DNA from: G020348385 sp964538085
GTDB lineage: Bacteria > Acidobacteriota > Aminicenantia > Aminicenantales > Aminicenantaceae
Assembly (NCBI GenBank): GCA_964538085.1
Contig: CAZIDF010000003.1
Coordinates: forward strand, 186,001-250,000
Reading direction: 5' to 3'
DNA: 64,000 bases
The translations under genes and the position numbers were made by a program. Below the pieces are notes generated by a model. It did no database searches and was not told where the DNA came from. It was given only the letters and a program-made list of their open reading frames with translations. Positions 1-9,490 of the stretch are shown in pieces; position 1 is the stretch's first letter, and each line of letters opens with the position of its first letter.

Positions 1-1
1 C

Positions 2-187
2 CACCAAGGAGTGCAGAAAATCGGAGAGAGGGAGTACAAGGTTCGTGTCCTCTCTTCTCCCTCGGATGGAAAGGCCAATAGAGAAGTGATCTCTGTCCTT
101 GCCTCCCATTTTCATCTCCCTTTATCTCGAGTAAAGATTTTAAGGGGACAAAAATCGCGGAAAAAGGTTGTGGTTCTTGAGTATTGA
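2..187 (+). CDS. DUF167/YggU family protein, C-terminal part (partial)
   Basis: The reading frame is open from the window edge and stops with TGA at 185-187, giving about 61 residues of a C-terminus; the start lies outside the window. It contains the motif PSDGKANREVI followed by SRVKILRG and a basic SRKK segment, the conserved core of the small YggU/DUF167 family. The family has a known fold but no settled function and is often encoded in housekeeping clusters. Nothing about its operon upstream can be seen. The family assignment is fairly safe because the DGKAN core is diagnostic. Confidence 0.75.
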   Translation, partial: HQGVQKIGEREYKVRVLSSPSDGKANREVISVLASHFHLPLSRVKILRGQKSRKKVVVLEY

Positions 188-220
188 ATGGTCTAAAGAC
201 TAGGAAGGATAGGTTACGGG

Positions 221-1531
221 ATGGATATCTACAATCTTGTCAGTTTCTTCGGGATTTTTGCATTGGCTTTTTTCGCTTGGGTTTGCTCCGAGAATAGAAG
301 AACTGTCAATTGGAGGGTCGTTTTTTGGGGCATAGGGCTACAGATATTTTTTGCTTTTTTTATTTTCGTTGTCCCTGTGGGATCAAAATTTTTTCTTGTG
401 GTGAATAATGTTGTGCTTGGAATCTTGGATACCGCGACCGAAGGGACCAAGTTCCTGTTTGGCCGGTTGGCTCTTCCTGTGGGCGCAACGAATGAATATG
501 GAGAGACTTCCCTCGGGAACTTCCTCGCTTTCCAAGGATTGCCCACGATCATTTTTTTTGCTGCACTCGTGGGAGCCTTGTATTATTTGAAAATCATGCC
601 TCTTATTATCAGAGGCTTTGCGTTTGTGTTCACCAAATTGATGAGGATAAGCGGGGCCGAGGCTCTTTGTGCCTCGAGCAACATTTTTGTGGGAGCCGAA
701 TCTGCATTGGTGGTCAAACCCCATCTTGCGGAAATGACGCGTTCTGAGCTGACGACGATCCTGGCTGCGGCGATGGGGACCATCGCTTCCACTGTTTTAG
801 CCATATATGTAATGTTTCTTAATGCGCAGCTTCCTACCATTGCAGGACACTTGATTTCTGCGTCCTTCCTCTCTGCTCCTGCGGCTGTGGTCATGGCCAA
901 ACTCATCGTTCCGGAGACAGAGATCCCCACAACTCTGGGATTGAACATCAAGCCTCATTACGAAAAAGAAGACAACCTGATCATGGCGGTGGTAAACGGA
1001 GCCTGGAGTGGACTCAGGCTTCTAGGAGGGATCATCGTTTTGTTGATCGCTTTTCTCGGGATTTTGGCCTTGCTGGATCTCCTGTTTGGCGTATGTGGTG
1101 GTGTTGTGAATAAATGGTTTAACCTGAACTTCGATTGGTCTTTCAAATCCATCCTCGGTTATGTGGCCTATCCATTTACTCTTATTATCGGTGTTCCTCC
1201 TTCGGATGCCTTTGAGGTGGCCCAGCTGATAGGAGAGCGGACTGTGGCGACTGAGGTCGTATCCTACCAACACCTCGCTCTGCTGATAGAGCAAGGGAAA
1301 CTTTTGCATCCTCGATCGGCGATCATCGCATCCTATGCCCTTTGCGGGTTCGCTCATATTGCCTCTCTGGCCATTTTTGTGGGAGGGATCGGAGCTCTTG
1401 TTCCAGAAAAATACAAAGACTTAACGCGGGTCGCTTTTAAGGCTCTGTTGGCTGCTACGCTTGCCTGTTTGATGACAGGTGCAGTCGCTGGGCTCTTTTA
1501 CTCTCATGGCTCCATTCTCCTCGGAAAGTGA
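221..1531 (+). CDS. Concentrative nucleoside transporter, NupC/CNT family
   Basis: A 436-residue, very hydrophobic protein with about ten predicted membrane helices, matching the usual length of bacterial CNT carriers (about 400-430). These import nucleosides by symport with H+ or Na+. Recognisable family features are the N-terminal three-helix region, a central segment around residues 150-200 containing SNIFVGAESALVVKPHL, typical of the CNT core that binds substrate and cation, and a C-terminal segment with GVPPSDAFEVAQLIGERT. The ATG start is 33 nt after the YggU-like stop. Nucleoside specificity cannot be read from the sequence. Confidence 0.88.
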   Translation: MDIYNLVSFFGIFALAFFAWVCSENRRTVNWRVVFWGIGLQIFFAFFIFVVPVGSKFFLVVNNVVLGILDTATEGTKFLFGRLALPVGATNEYGETSLGNFLAFQGLPTIIFFAALVGALYYLKIMPLIIRGFAFVFTKLMRISGAEALCASSNIFVGAESALVVKPHLAEMTRSELTTILAAAMGTIASTVLAIYVMFLNAQLPTIAGHLISASFLSAPAAVVMAKLIVPETEIPTTLGLNIKPHYEKEDNLIMAVVNGAWSGLRLLGGIIVLLIAFLGILALLDLLFGVCGGVVNKWFNLNFDWSFKSILGYVAYPFTLIIGVPPSDAFEVAQLIGERTVATEVVSYQHLALLIEQGKLLHPRSAIIASYALCGFAHIASLAIFVGGIGALVPEKYKDLTRVAFKALLAATLACLMTGAVAGLFYSHGSILLGK

Positions 1532-1607
1532 TTGTTCTTGTGTTTTTCATTTTTCCTGTTAAAATAGGCGTAATCTTTGAGATCGAGCGCTTTATTAGGA
1601 GATAAAA

Positions 1608-2486
1608 ATGGCAAAATTTATAAAAAAAATTCTTTGGTCGACAGATTTTTCCGACGAAGGGCAGGAGGCTTTGCTCTATGCCGATGCTTTTGCCAAGGCA
1701 TTCAAGGCCGATATCGTTGCCCTCCATGTTATTCCAGACATCTCTCCGGCATTGTATGATGCGGCAATTGTCGTGCAAGGGGAGTTGGCCAAAAGAGTGG
1801 CCTTTGTGAAGGCACAAACACATGAAAAGTTCGATGCTCTGAAAAAGGCCAAAAACCTGGAGTTCAAGGCTCTCATCAAAGAAGGAAATGCGGCCAAAAA
1901 AATCATACAGACAGCTGAAGAGGAAAAGGTTGATTTGATCGTTTTGGGCAGGAGAGGCATGTCTGCGATCGAGAAGTTGTTCATCGGCAGCGTGGCCAAT
2001 CAGGTTCTGCGAAGTTCTTCTGTTCCTGTGCTTCTGACTAAGAAGAAAACGGGCAAACCCAAGTTCAAGAAAATACTGGTCCCGACCGATTTTTCTGAAC
2101 AGGAGGAGGTCGAGAGAGATTTTGCTTGGAAATTAGCCAAGGGATTCGATTCAAAATTGACATTGCTCCATGTTCTGGAACTGCATGATTATGAATTCAC
2201 TCCTCGCGCACTGGATGAAATGTTCGATGCCGTAGAGAAACGGCTGAAACAGAGAGAAAAAAAGGAAAAAGAGGATATCCCCGTATCCGAGGATGTGTAT
2301 CGAGCGATCAATGCAGCGGTTGGCATAGTGGATTATGCCGAAACGCATAAATTCGACATGATCGTGATTTCCACCTGTGTCCAAAGCAAGATCGAACGAT
2401 TCTTTTTGGGGAGCACGACAGAAAAAGTGATCTCTTATACCCATATCCCCGTTTTTGCTATCCCTCCTTCTTCCTGTGCGCAATAA
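1608..2486 (+). CDS. Tandem universal stress protein (two UspA domains)
   Basis: 292 residues made of two Usp domains, about 1-145 and 150-290. Each begins with the K-K-I-L-x-x-T-D-F-S signature strand. Domain 1 ends with the ATP-binding pattern G-R-R-G-M-S followed by F-I-G-S-V-A-N, as in nucleotide-binding Usps. In domain 2 the equivalent first glycines are replaced (STCVQSK) although FLGSTTEKV is kept, so only the first domain may bind ATP well. A purine-rich site (AGGAGATAAAA) precedes the ATG. dprA starts 2 nt after the stop, suggesting co-transcription. The cellular role is presumably stress or dormancy related, which is the family expectation only. Confidence 0.88.
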   Translation: MAKFIKKILWSTDFSDEGQEALLYADAFAKAFKADIVALHVIPDISPALYDAAIVVQGELAKRVAFVKAQTHEKFDALKKAKNLEFKALIKEGNAAKKIIQTAEEEKVDLIVLGRRGMSAIEKLFIGSVANQVLRSSSVPVLLTKKKTGKPKFKKILVPTDFSEQEEVERDFAWKLAKGFDSKLTLLHVLELHDYEFTPRALDEMFDAVEKRLKQREKKEKEDIPVSEDVYRAINAAVGIVDYAETHKFDMIVISTCVQSKIERFFLGSTTEKVISYTHIPVFAIPPSSCAQ

Positions 2487-2488
2487 AA

Positions 2489-3589
2489 TTGGAACAAGAG
2501 CTGAAGTATTGGATTGCCCTCAATTTTATCCTCTCCGATAGCCTGAGATCAGCAAGATTAGTCATCCAGAATTTTCCTTCTGTGCGGGATGTTTTTCACG
2601 CCTCGAAGAATGATCTGCTGGCGATAGGACTGGATAAAGAGGTCGCAGATGCCTTGTCTTCTCCAGGCCTGTTGGATAGAGCCAGCGAGGAGATCGGCCG
2701 GTTAGAAAAAAAGGGATATTCGGTTTTTACGATCGAGGACAAACGGTATCCCAAACAGTTGAGAGAAATTTCCGATCCTCCGCTCGTCTTGTATTATGCA
2801 GGAAATATCGATGTATTGGGTGAACCATCCGTATCCATTGTCGGGGCGAGGAGGCCCACACCCTATGGAAGAGCGGTCGCTGAAAGGTTGGCCTATGATC
2901 TTGCGACTAAAGGATTGGTCGTGATCAGTGGATTGGCCCGTGGAATCGATTCCATCTCCCATTGGGGAGCGTTGAGAGGAGGAAAAACGATAGCTGTGCT
3001 CGGCTCCGGCCTGGAGAGGATTTATCCCAAAGAAAATCAGCCCTTGTTCAAGAAAATCATCGAGAATGGATTGGTCCTCTCGGAATACTCGCTGAAAGCG
3101 CCACCGTTAAAATATCATTTTCCCTGCAGGAACAGGATAATCAGCGGGCTCTCGATCGGAGTCGTCGTTGTCGAGGGCACGAAAAGGAGCGGATCGCTCA
3201 TAACGGCTCGATTGGCCTTGGATGAGAACAGAGAGGTGATGGCTGTACCCGGCAACATTACTTCAGAATTGAGCCGAGGCACGAATTGGTTGTTACAAGA
3301 GGGGGCTAAGCTTGTGAGTGACTGGAAAGATGTGGTGGAGGAATTTCCCTCTCCGTTGAAGGAAGAGATTTTTTCCAAGGAGAAAAAGGAGACAAGAGAA
3401 CCACCCTCACTCGACAGAGAAGAAAAAAAAATATTTGATCTCCTTTTTCCAGACAAGTTAACATCTGTGGATGCTCTTGTCGAGCAAACCAATCTCTCGG
3501 TTTCTGAAATTCTGTGTATCATGTTGAATTTGGAGATCAAAGATTTGGTTACGCAGAGACCGGGTAAATTTTATCAAAGGAAGTTGTGA
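2489..3589 (+). CDS. dprA: DNA processing protein DprA (Smf)
   Basis: 366 residues, the usual DprA size. It begins at a TTG codon 2 nt after the usp stop, so translation is probably coupled. An N-terminal helical (SAM-like) region is followed by the Rossmann-type core with VGARRPTPYGR and SGLARGIDS (about residues 115-160), then GNITSELSRGTNWLLQEGA, and a C-terminal winged-helix segment (about 305-360). DprA binds single-stranded DNA and loads RecA during natural transformation. Together with ComEA (6877) and ComF (40052) this suggests DNA uptake capacity. The stop TGA overlaps the topA ATG by one base. Confidence 0.94.
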   Translation: MEQELKYWIALNFILSDSLRSARLVIQNFPSVRDVFHASKNDLLAIGLDKEVADALSSPGLLDRASEEIGRLEKKGYSVFTIEDKRYPKQLREISDPPLVLYYAGNIDVLGEPSVSIVGARRPTPYGRAVAERLAYDLATKGLVVISGLARGIDSISHWGALRGGKTIAVLGSGLERIYPKENQPLFKKIIENGLVLSEYSLKAPPLKYHFPCRNRIISGLSIGVVVVEGTKRSGSLITARLALDENREVMAVPGNITSELSRGTNWLLQEGAKLVSDWKDVVEEFPSPLKEEIFSKEKKETREPPSLDREEKKIFDLLFPDKLTSVDALVEQTNLSVSEILCIMLNLEIKDLVTQRPGKFYQRKL

Positions 3590-5802
3590 TGGCAAAGCAA
3601 TTGGTAATAGTGGAGTCGCCGGCCAAAGCGAAAACCATTAACCGTTACTTGGGTGAAGGATATTTGGTAAAGGCTTCTATGGGACATATCCGTGATCTGC
3701 CCAAAAAAAAGCTCGGGATCGATGTCGAACATGATTTTCTTCCTGAATACATTGTCATCCCAGAAAGAGAACCACTCGTGAAGGACCTTCAAAAGGTGGC
3801 TAGGGAAGCCGAGTCGATCCTTCTTGCAGCAGATCCCGATAGGGAGGGAGAGGCCATCTGCTGGCACCTGTCCCAGATCCTCGAGAAATACAACAGCAAC
3901 ATCTACCGGGTCCTGACGCATGAGATTACCCAGAAGGCTGTCAAAGAGGCATTCCAGAATCGGGCCAGCCTTGACCAGGACAAGATCAATGCACAACAAA
4001 CACGGCGTTTGTTGGATCGACTGGTCGGGTATCGCATCAGTCCTCTTCTCTGGGAAAAAGTTGGACGAGGACTGAGCGCCGGTCGGGTACAATCCATCGC
4101 TTTGCGTTTGATCTGCGAAAGAGAAAAGGAGATCAAGGATTTTAAGCCTGAGGAATACTGGGCTATCTCTGCCCATCTCGAGGCTTCGGAACCTCCATCA
4201 TTCAAAGCGAACTTAGCCAAAATCGATGGGAAAAAGGTGAAGGTCAAGAATGAGAAAAGCGCCTCTGCCATAGTCAAAGAGCTTTGGGATCTTCCTTTTA
4301 TTCTCAAAAACATCCTGATTAAAAAGAAAAAAAAGAATCCGCCTCCCCCCTATATCACGAGCACGCTCCAACAGGATGGATTCCGCCTTCTCCGGTTTCC
4401 GGTCAGGAAAACGATGTCGGTGGCCCAGAAGCTTTATGAAGGTTTAGAAATCGGGGATAGGGGATTGACCGGATTGATAACCTATATGCGAACAGACTCT
4501 GTGCGGGTCTCTGACGAAGCGGTGCAATCGTCAAGAAAATTCATCAAAAACAACTTCCCTTCTGAATACTTAATGAGCAAACCTAGATCTTACAAAAATA
4601 AAAGAAAAGCACAAGATGCTCATGAGGCTATTCGTCCCACCTCCTTTGACCTTCCACCTGAAGCGGTTAAAACCTATTTGAAGAAGGAGGAATTCGACTT
4701 GTATCGTTTGATCTGGAACAGATTTGTCGCCACCCAGATGAGTTCGGCTCTGATAGAAGAAACAGAATTTCAGATCGAGGCATCCCCATACTTGTTCGTG
4801 GTCAAAGGGGAGGTCATCGAATTCGACGGCTATCTTGCACTTTATCCCAAATCGAGCAAGGAAGAGGATGTTCTTCCAAAAGCTCGAGAGGGGGAAAAAC
4901 TGAAATTGCTGGATATCGAATCCAAACAAAACTTCACCCAGCCGCCTCCAAGATACACAGAGGGTAGCCTGGTCAAAGAATTGGAAGCGAAGGGAATCGG
5001 GCGTCCAAGCACCTATGCACCGATCATATCCACTCTTCAAGGCCGTGTTTATGTTTTCAAGGAAAAAGGGAAGTTCATTCCCTCTGACCTCGGATTGTTC
5101 GTCACCGAGTATCTGATCAAGAATTTTCCGGACCTGATGGATTTTGAGTTTACAGCCCGTTTAGAGGCAGAACTCGACCTCATAAGCGAAGGCAAACAGG
5201 AATGGTTGGCCTGTTTGAAGTCTTATTATGTCCTTCTGGAAAAGGACTTGACGGAAGCGATGAAGGGAGAAAGCATCAAAAAGGATGGCATCCCTATGGA
5301 GGAGAATTGTCCGGAATGCGGTAAACCTCTGGTGATAAAAGAAGGAAAATTTGGAAGGTTTCGAGCCTGTTCAGGATATCCAGAATGTCGTTTTAAGGAG
5401 AGCTTGGTTAAAAAAGAAGTCAAACCTCTGGATGAAACCTGTCCGGAGTGCGGATCCCAGATGGTCATGCGGAGTGGAAAATACGGCACATTTGCAGCCT
5501 GTTCAAACTATCCTAAGTGCAAGTACATCAAAAAGGAAAAAAAAGACACAGGGATTTCTTGTCCCCTCGAGTGCGAGGGAACGCTGATAAGAAGGAAAAC
5601 ACGAAAAGGCAAGATTTTTTATGGCTGCAGCGAGTTTCCAAAATGCAAATTCGCTTCCTGGGACGAACCAATACCCCAGCCATGTCCGGAGTGCGGAAGA
5701 CACTTCGTTCTAATAAGAAATTCCCTCAAAGGAAAATCGCATCTTTACTGTAGCGATGAAAAATGCAGCTTCAAAGAAACCATAGAGGATGGAGAGGAAT
5801 AG
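3589..5802 (+). CDS. topA: DNA topoisomerase I (type IA)
   Basis: 737 residues from the ATG that overlaps the dprA stop (TGATG); a GTG one codon upstream is possible but less likely. The N-terminal Toprim domain begins QLVIVESPAKAKTI and carries the acidic triad region DPDREGEA. The catalytic tyrosine lies in LITYMRTDS at about residue 302. The C-terminus has four C4-type zinc ribbons (about 580-735), three of them with the CPECG/CSxYPxC pattern and the third altered to CPLECEG. The enzyme relaxes negative supercoils. The neighbours dprA and xerC form the widespread dprA-topA-xerC order. Confidence 0.97.
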   Translation: MAKQLVIVESPAKAKTINRYLGEGYLVKASMGHIRDLPKKKLGIDVEHDFLPEYIVIPEREPLVKDLQKVAREAESILLAADPDREGEAICWHLSQILEKYNSNIYRVLTHEITQKAVKEAFQNRASLDQDKINAQQTRRLLDRLVGYRISPLLWEKVGRGLSAGRVQSIALRLICEREKEIKDFKPEEYWAISAHLEASEPPSFKANLAKIDGKKVKVKNEKSASAIVKELWDLPFILKNILIKKKKKNPPPPYITSTLQQDGFRLLRFPVRKTMSVAQKLYEGLEIGDRGLTGLITYMRTDSVRVSDEAVQSSRKFIKNNFPSEYLMSKPRSYKNKRKAQDAHEAIRPTSFDLPPEAVKTYLKKEEFDLYRLIWNRFVATQMSSALIEETEFQIEASPYLFVVKGEVIEFDGYLALYPKSSKEEDVLPKAREGEKLKLLDIESKQNFTQPPPRYTEGSLVKELEAKGIGRPSTYAPIISTLQGRVYVFKEKGKFIPSDLGLFVTEYLIKNFPDLMDFEFTARLEAELDLISEGKQEWLACLKSYYVLLEKDLTEAMKGESIKKDGIPMEENCPECGKPLVIKEGKFGRFRACSGYPECRFKESLVKKEVKPLDETCPECGSQMVMRSGKYGTFAACSNYPKCKYIKKEKKDTGISCPLECEGTLIRRKTRKGKIFYGCSEFPKCKFASWDEPIPQPCPECGRHFVLIRNSLKGKSHLYCSDEKCSFKETIEDGEE

Positions 5803-5811
5803 GGTGATACC

Positions 5812-6699
5812 ATGTTCACCAAAGAATTGGAAGGCTTTATCGCTTATCTGAAGCATGAAAAGAATGCCTCTCCCCATACCATAGCCAACTATAGAGGGGA
5901 TCTCCTTCAACTTTCCCGATATCTGGAAGAGAGGAAAATGAAACTGCAGGACATCGATAATATAGTCTTACGGGGATTCCTAGCCGTTTTGTATGATAGG
6001 GGGGGGAAAAAGTCCACGGTGGGAAGGAAATTGGCAGCTGTCCGTTCATTTTTTCAGTTTTGTGTGAGAAAACGCTGGATGGATGATAATCCTGCCAAGG
6101 TAGTCTCTACACCCAAGCAAGATAAACCCGTTCCTTCATTCCTCTCGGAAGAAGAGATGCAAGAGTTTTTGGATTTGCCCCGAACAGCCAAACCTCTGGA
6201 CAAGAGAGATAAGGCGATTTTGGAACTTCTTTACGCCACAGGGATCCGTGTCAGCGAACTGGTAGGAATCTGCCTCGACGATGTGAAATATACCGAGAGG
6301 TTGATTCGCATAAGAGGCAAGGGCAAAAAAGAGCGTTTGGTGCCGTTCGGCAGAATGGCAGAAGAAAGCCTTCGCTCTTATCTTCGGGTAAGACCTTTGA
6401 TAAACAAGGGCCATACGGAAGAGACCACATTGTTTCTCAATTATCGGGGTCAAAAACTTTCATCGAGGTCCGTGGAGCGGACAGTAGACAAAACCATCCG
6501 GCGTTCAGCTGTGCGGAGGAAGATAAGTCCCCATTCCCTTCGGCATTCCTTTGCCTCCCACTTGCTGAGCAGAGGTGCGGATCTTCGAGTAATCCAAGAG
6601 CTCCTCGGTCACGAAAGTTTGGCTACGACACAAAAATACACTCATCTTGACCTCAAGCATCTTTTGGAAGTTTATCGAAAGAGCCATCCCCGGTCCTAG
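5812..6699 (+). CDS. xerC: Site-specific tyrosine recombinase XerC/XerD
   Basis: 295 residues with an N-terminal core-binding SAM-like domain (1-90) and a C-terminal catalytic domain. The catalytic residues are visible: Arg in TGIRVSELVG, Lys in RGKGKKERLVP, His-x-x-Arg in HSLRHSFASH, His in LLGHESLATT and the nucleophile Tyr in QKYTHL. It resolves chromosome dimers at dif together with a partner recombinase. It follows topA by 9 nt, the typical position of xerC, hence the symbol; XerD cannot be excluded from sequence alone. No dif-like site was recognised in the window. Confidence 0.92.
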   Translation: MFTKELEGFIAYLKHEKNASPHTIANYRGDLLQLSRYLEERKMKLQDIDNIVLRGFLAVLYDRGGKKSTVGRKLAAVRSFFQFCVRKRWMDDNPAKVVSTPKQDKPVPSFLSEEEMQEFLDLPRTAKPLDKRDKAILELLYATGIRVSELVGICLDDVKYTERLIRIRGKGKKERLVPFGRMAEESLRSYLRVRPLINKGHTEETTLFLNYRGQKLSSRSVERTVDKTIRRSAVRRKISPHSLRHSFASHLLSRGADLRVIQELLGHESLATTQKYTHLDLKHLLEVYRKSHPRS

Positions 6700-6876
6700 G
6701 GAACCCTTTCCTTCCATTTTTTGTAAACAAGGGTTGTCAGCAGATCCATTAGGGTGTCAACCTCAGGGCACTCTCAAACATGTCCTACTAGCATATAAGA
6801 TATTGAAATAAATAGAATTAAACCATCCATTAGTTTGGTCCAGTAATTGCATATAGCAAGACCGAAAGGAGGTAAC

Positions 6877-7173
6877 ATGAAAAATTTCGTGGTGAAAGGA
6901 TTCGTTTTTCCCTTGGTCTTGGCTTTTGCTTTTATGTCTGTGATGGCAGTCCTGTCTTATTCAGAGGACACCCCTGTGAAGAAAATCAACATCAATGCAG
7001 CCTCTGTGAAAGAACTCCAAAAACTCCCTCAGATCGGGGCGGTAGTAGCCCAAAGGATCGTCGACTATCGAGAAAAAAATGGAAAGTTTTCCAAAATTGA
7101 AGAGATCATGAAGGTCAAAGGGATAGGAGAAAAGATGTTTTTGAAGATCAAGCCCCTTATCACGGCAGAATAA
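6877..7173 (+). CDS. ComEA-like helix-hairpin-helix DNA-binding protein
   Basis: 98 residues. The ATG at 6877 is chosen over an upstream TTG because AAAGGAGG lies 3-4 nt before it. An N-terminal membrane anchor or signal segment (residues 7-27) is followed by the ComEA core beginning INVNAAS-like INAASVKELQKLP, with two helix-hairpin-helix motifs ending in GIGEKMFLKIKPLI. Such proteins bind double-stranded DNA at the outer face of the membrane during DNA uptake. The gene stands alone between xerC and a bidirectional terminator, without comEC nearby. Confidence 0.85.
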   Translation: MKNFVVKGFVFPLVLAFAFMSVMAVLSYSEDTPVKKININAASVKELQKLPQIGAVVAQRIVDYREKNGKFSKIEEIMKVKGIGEKMFLKIKPLITAE

Positions 7174-7183
7174 GAATCCAGGA

Positions 7184-7233
7184 CAAAGAAAAAACGGGAG
7201 GGGAAGAAGGGATTCACACCCCTTCTTCCCCTC
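7184..7233 (-). terminator. Intrinsic terminator of the rdgB transcript
   Basis: A 14-bp perfect stem pairs 7198-7211 with 7220-7233 (GAGGGGAAGAAGGG and its complement, loop 8 nt). On the minus strand it is followed directly by GTTTTTTCTTTG, the U-tract. It therefore ends the minus-strand rdgB message and may also slow the convergent comEA message, whose side has no T-run. Confidence 0.85.
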
Positions 7234-7262
7234 ATCCTTCAGTGTCGGGCGGGGTGGATTGG

Positions 7263-7865
7263 TCAGGTTAGGTATTCGAGGAGGAATGCGCATAATTTAT
7301 CCAAAGCACGTCCACGATGGCTGACAACATTTTTTTGATCAGGAGATAGTTCAGCGAAAGTTTTGCCCAAGGGAGGATAAAAAAATATGGGATCGTAACC
7401 GAACCCCTCATTACCCTTTTTTTCCGATGTGATAATTCCATCGGCGCGTTCTTGGATTTCGGTGATGATCTGTCCGCTTTGGGACAAGACCATGCAAGAG
7501 ATAAAGCGGGCCTTCCTTTTTTCAGTTGGAATTCTGTCCAAGAGTCGGAGAACTTTCTGAAGGTTGTCTTCATCGGATGCGTCTGGACCGGCAAAACGGG
7601 CGGAGTAAACTCCTGGTCCGCCGTTGAGATAGTCTATTTCGATACCAGAATCTTCTGCAAGCGTCAGATATTTCCAATAACGGCTATAATACAGGCTTTT
7701 CCCGCGAGCATTTTCTAAAAAGGTCATCCCTTCCTCTTCAAACACTTGGGTCAGTTGGATATCTTTGAGAGAAAAAATTCCTAGCGGAAGGCTTTTCAAT
7801 CGGGCCTTGAGTTCCTTTATTTTGCCTTGATTTGTCGTTGCAAGAAGAAGGCCTTCTTCAGTCAA
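7263..7865 (-). CDS. rdgB: XTP/dITP diphosphatase (RdgB/HAM1 family)
   Basis: 200 residues, normal for the family. The N-terminus has the substrate-binding signature TTNQGKIKEL, followed by ENARGKSLYYS, EDSGIEIDYLNGGPGVYSARFAG and GFGYDPIFFYP, all family motifs. The enzyme hydrolyses non-canonical purine triphosphates (ITP, dITP, XTP) to monophosphates and prevents their incorporation into DNA. The coding start overlaps the 3' end of the mgtC-like gene by 8 nt, so the two are probably co-transcribed. A strong terminator follows. Confidence 0.95.
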   Translation of the reverse strand: MTEEGLLLATTNQGKIKELKARLKSLPLGIFSLKDIQLTQVFEEEGMTFLENARGKSLYYSRYWKYLTLAEDSGIEIDYLNGGPGVYSARFAGPDASDEDNLQKVLRLLDRIPTEKRKARFISCMVLSQSGQIITEIQERADGIITSEKKGNEGFGYDPIFFYPPLGKTFAELSPDQKNVVSHRGRALDKLCAFLLEYLT

Positions 7866-8505
7866 TCTTTATCTCGAGGATTCCTTCCAGGTTAAGGAGA
7901 CTCCATTTGAATTTTTGTTCCTTATCTTCTGCAGCAGGAAAGGAAAAATCGATGGTGTAAATATTCCCCTCTTCTTTATGAGAGATCTCCTTGAATTTGA
8001 TGCCTTCGTGCACGGCTAGCTTTTTTATATTGAGCAGAATATCTCTGGAATACTTGGTCTTGAGATGATAGTGATAAAGTGCGCGTTTCAAATATTGTGT
8101 TTCCATCTGGCGAAATATGACCAGCGTAAGAATGATGATCCCTGTGAATATGATGGCTATCAAATAATAGCCTCCACCGATCACCAATCCAAGACCTGCC
8201 ACTGCCCATAGAGTAGCCGCTGAAGTCAAACCGATAACGATTCCCTTCGCTTGGATGATCGTTCCGGCTCCGATAAAACCGATCCCGGTGATGACACCTG
8301 CAGCGATCCGCATCATATCGCTGCTGCTTGCCTCTTTTCCCTGCAAAACAAGTTGAGAGAAGATCATCATCATGGTCGCACCCAAACAGATCAAAATGTT
8401 CGTGCGGAATCCTGCCGGTTTTTGGCTTGATTCTCTTTCAAAGCCTATCAGTCCTCCAAGGGCAACGGCCAAGATGAGCTTAAGTGTTATTTCTGCAATA
8501 TCCAT
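7858..8505 (-). CDS. MgtC/SapB family membrane protein
   Basis: 215 residues. The N-terminal 120 residues hold four or five membrane helices with family motifs GGLIGFERES, PAGFRTNILICLGA and ITGIGFIGAGTII; the C-terminal 90 residues form a soluble domain. MgtC proteins in pathogens affect Mg2+ homeostasis and ATP synthase, but most bacterial homologues have no established role. The gene overlaps the start of rdgB. No promoter was identified upstream. Confidence 0.88.
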   Translation of the reverse strand: MDIAEITLKLILAVALGGLIGFERESSQKPAGFRTNILICLGATMMMIFSQLVLQGKEASSSDMMRIAAGVITGIGFIGAGTIIQAKGIVIGLTSAATLWAVAGLGLVIGGGYYLIAIIFTGIIILTLVIFRQMETQYLKRALYHYHLKTKYSRDILLNIKKLAVHEGIKFKEISHKEEGNIYTIDFSFPAAEDKEQKFKWSLLNLEGILEIKID

Positions 8506-8580
8506 TATTTATTCCAGAGTTTAATATGCTTGTAATTTACCACAACTCCAATGCGTAAAACAAGATTGAATAAGGGGAGA

Positions 8581-9489
8581 CTACTGACCGATCGCATCGA
8601 TGAAGTAGGAGAGGCAAAAAAGGCAGGTGAGGAAAATGGTGTAGAGCGAGAATCTGATATGTTTGAGCAACGTTTCCGGTTCTTCCATGGCTTCTTTTTC
8701 CTTGAGCGTTTTCCAGACAATCAGGCAAAAGTAAAAAAAGACCAGCGGAGAAAAATAGAAAAAAGATTGAAGCTTGTACGTGTACGCAAACAGGAAATAG
8801 CCGATAAAAAAGAAAATGATGCTGAGGACGATCCCGAATGTCAGAGTTTTGGTCGTGTACTTGCTGAGGGATGATCTGTAATTTTCCGCTTTTTCTTTGA
8901 GAAGGCGGAATTCCGATAGCCGTTTGGATATCATCAGAAAATTTCCGAAAATCCACCAACTCATCAACAGAGAAAGGGGAGGGAATAGATGGGGAGAGGA
9001 AAAGGCGAACCAACCGATCAGGAATCGGATAGGGTTATTGACAGATTCGGATATGGAATCCAGAAAAGGAATGTCCTTTGTTCGGATTGGTTTTATGTTG
9101 TACATAAATCCGGCAAAAAGAAGCGCGAGAAGCGAGAGAAAAAAAGGGAAAGAGAAAAACAAGAATGCGAGGACAAGGCTGGCAAAGCTGAGCAAGATCC
9201 CATACAGAAGAAAGGGGAATTTTTTGATCTCCCCCTTCACCAAAGGCCGGTTGCGCTTGGATGGATGGTGAACATCGAAGGGAGCATCGGCTATTTCATT
9301 TATGATGTAATTGGCCGTGGAAATGGCCCATGTGAGGAGAAAGGTCACCAGGGACTTCCCGATAAACGATAAAACCGGAGTGGACGATATCTCCGCACGA
9401 TACAAAAAAAAGAATGCCCCGACTCCGGAAAAAATGGCCAGACTCCGCGGCCACCTTTCCAGCCGCATAGCTCTGAAATAAGGATTCAT
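8581..9489 (-). CDS. UbiA family prenyltransferase (membrane)
   Basis: 302 residues with eight or nine predicted transmembrane helices. The first aspartate-rich motif is seen as NEIADAPFDVHHPSKRNRP at about residue 66. The HPSKRNRPL extension resembles decaprenyl-phosphate phosphoribosyltransferase-like members rather than menaquinone or haem enzymes, so transfer of a phosphoribosyl group to a polyprenyl phosphate is possible but unproven. The second aspartate motif is less clear (SISESVNNP). The gene follows a SAM methyltransferase by 1 nt, and they are probably co-transcribed, perhaps for a lipid or glycan. Confidence 0.75.
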   Translation of the reverse strand: MNPYFRAMRLERWPRSLAIFSGVGAFFFLYRAEISSTPVLSFIGKSLVTFLLTWAISTANYIINEIADAPFDVHHPSKRNRPLVKGEIKKFPFLLYGILLSFASLVLAFLFFSFPFFLSLLALLFAGFMYNIKPIRTKDIPFLDSISESVNNPIRFLIGWFAFSSPHLFPPLSLLMSWWIFGNFLMISKRLSEFRLLKEKAENYRSSLSKYTTKTLTFGIVLSIIFFFIGYFLFAYTYKLQSFFYFSPLVFFYFCLIVWKTLKEKEAMEEPETLLKHIRFSLYTIFLTCLFCLSYFIDAIGQ

Positions 9490-9490
9490 T

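Noticed and set aside
8551..9372. Charged plus-strand frames opposite the UbiA-type gene
   Set aside because: They are Lys/Arg/Glu-rich shadows of transmembrane codons on the real strand.
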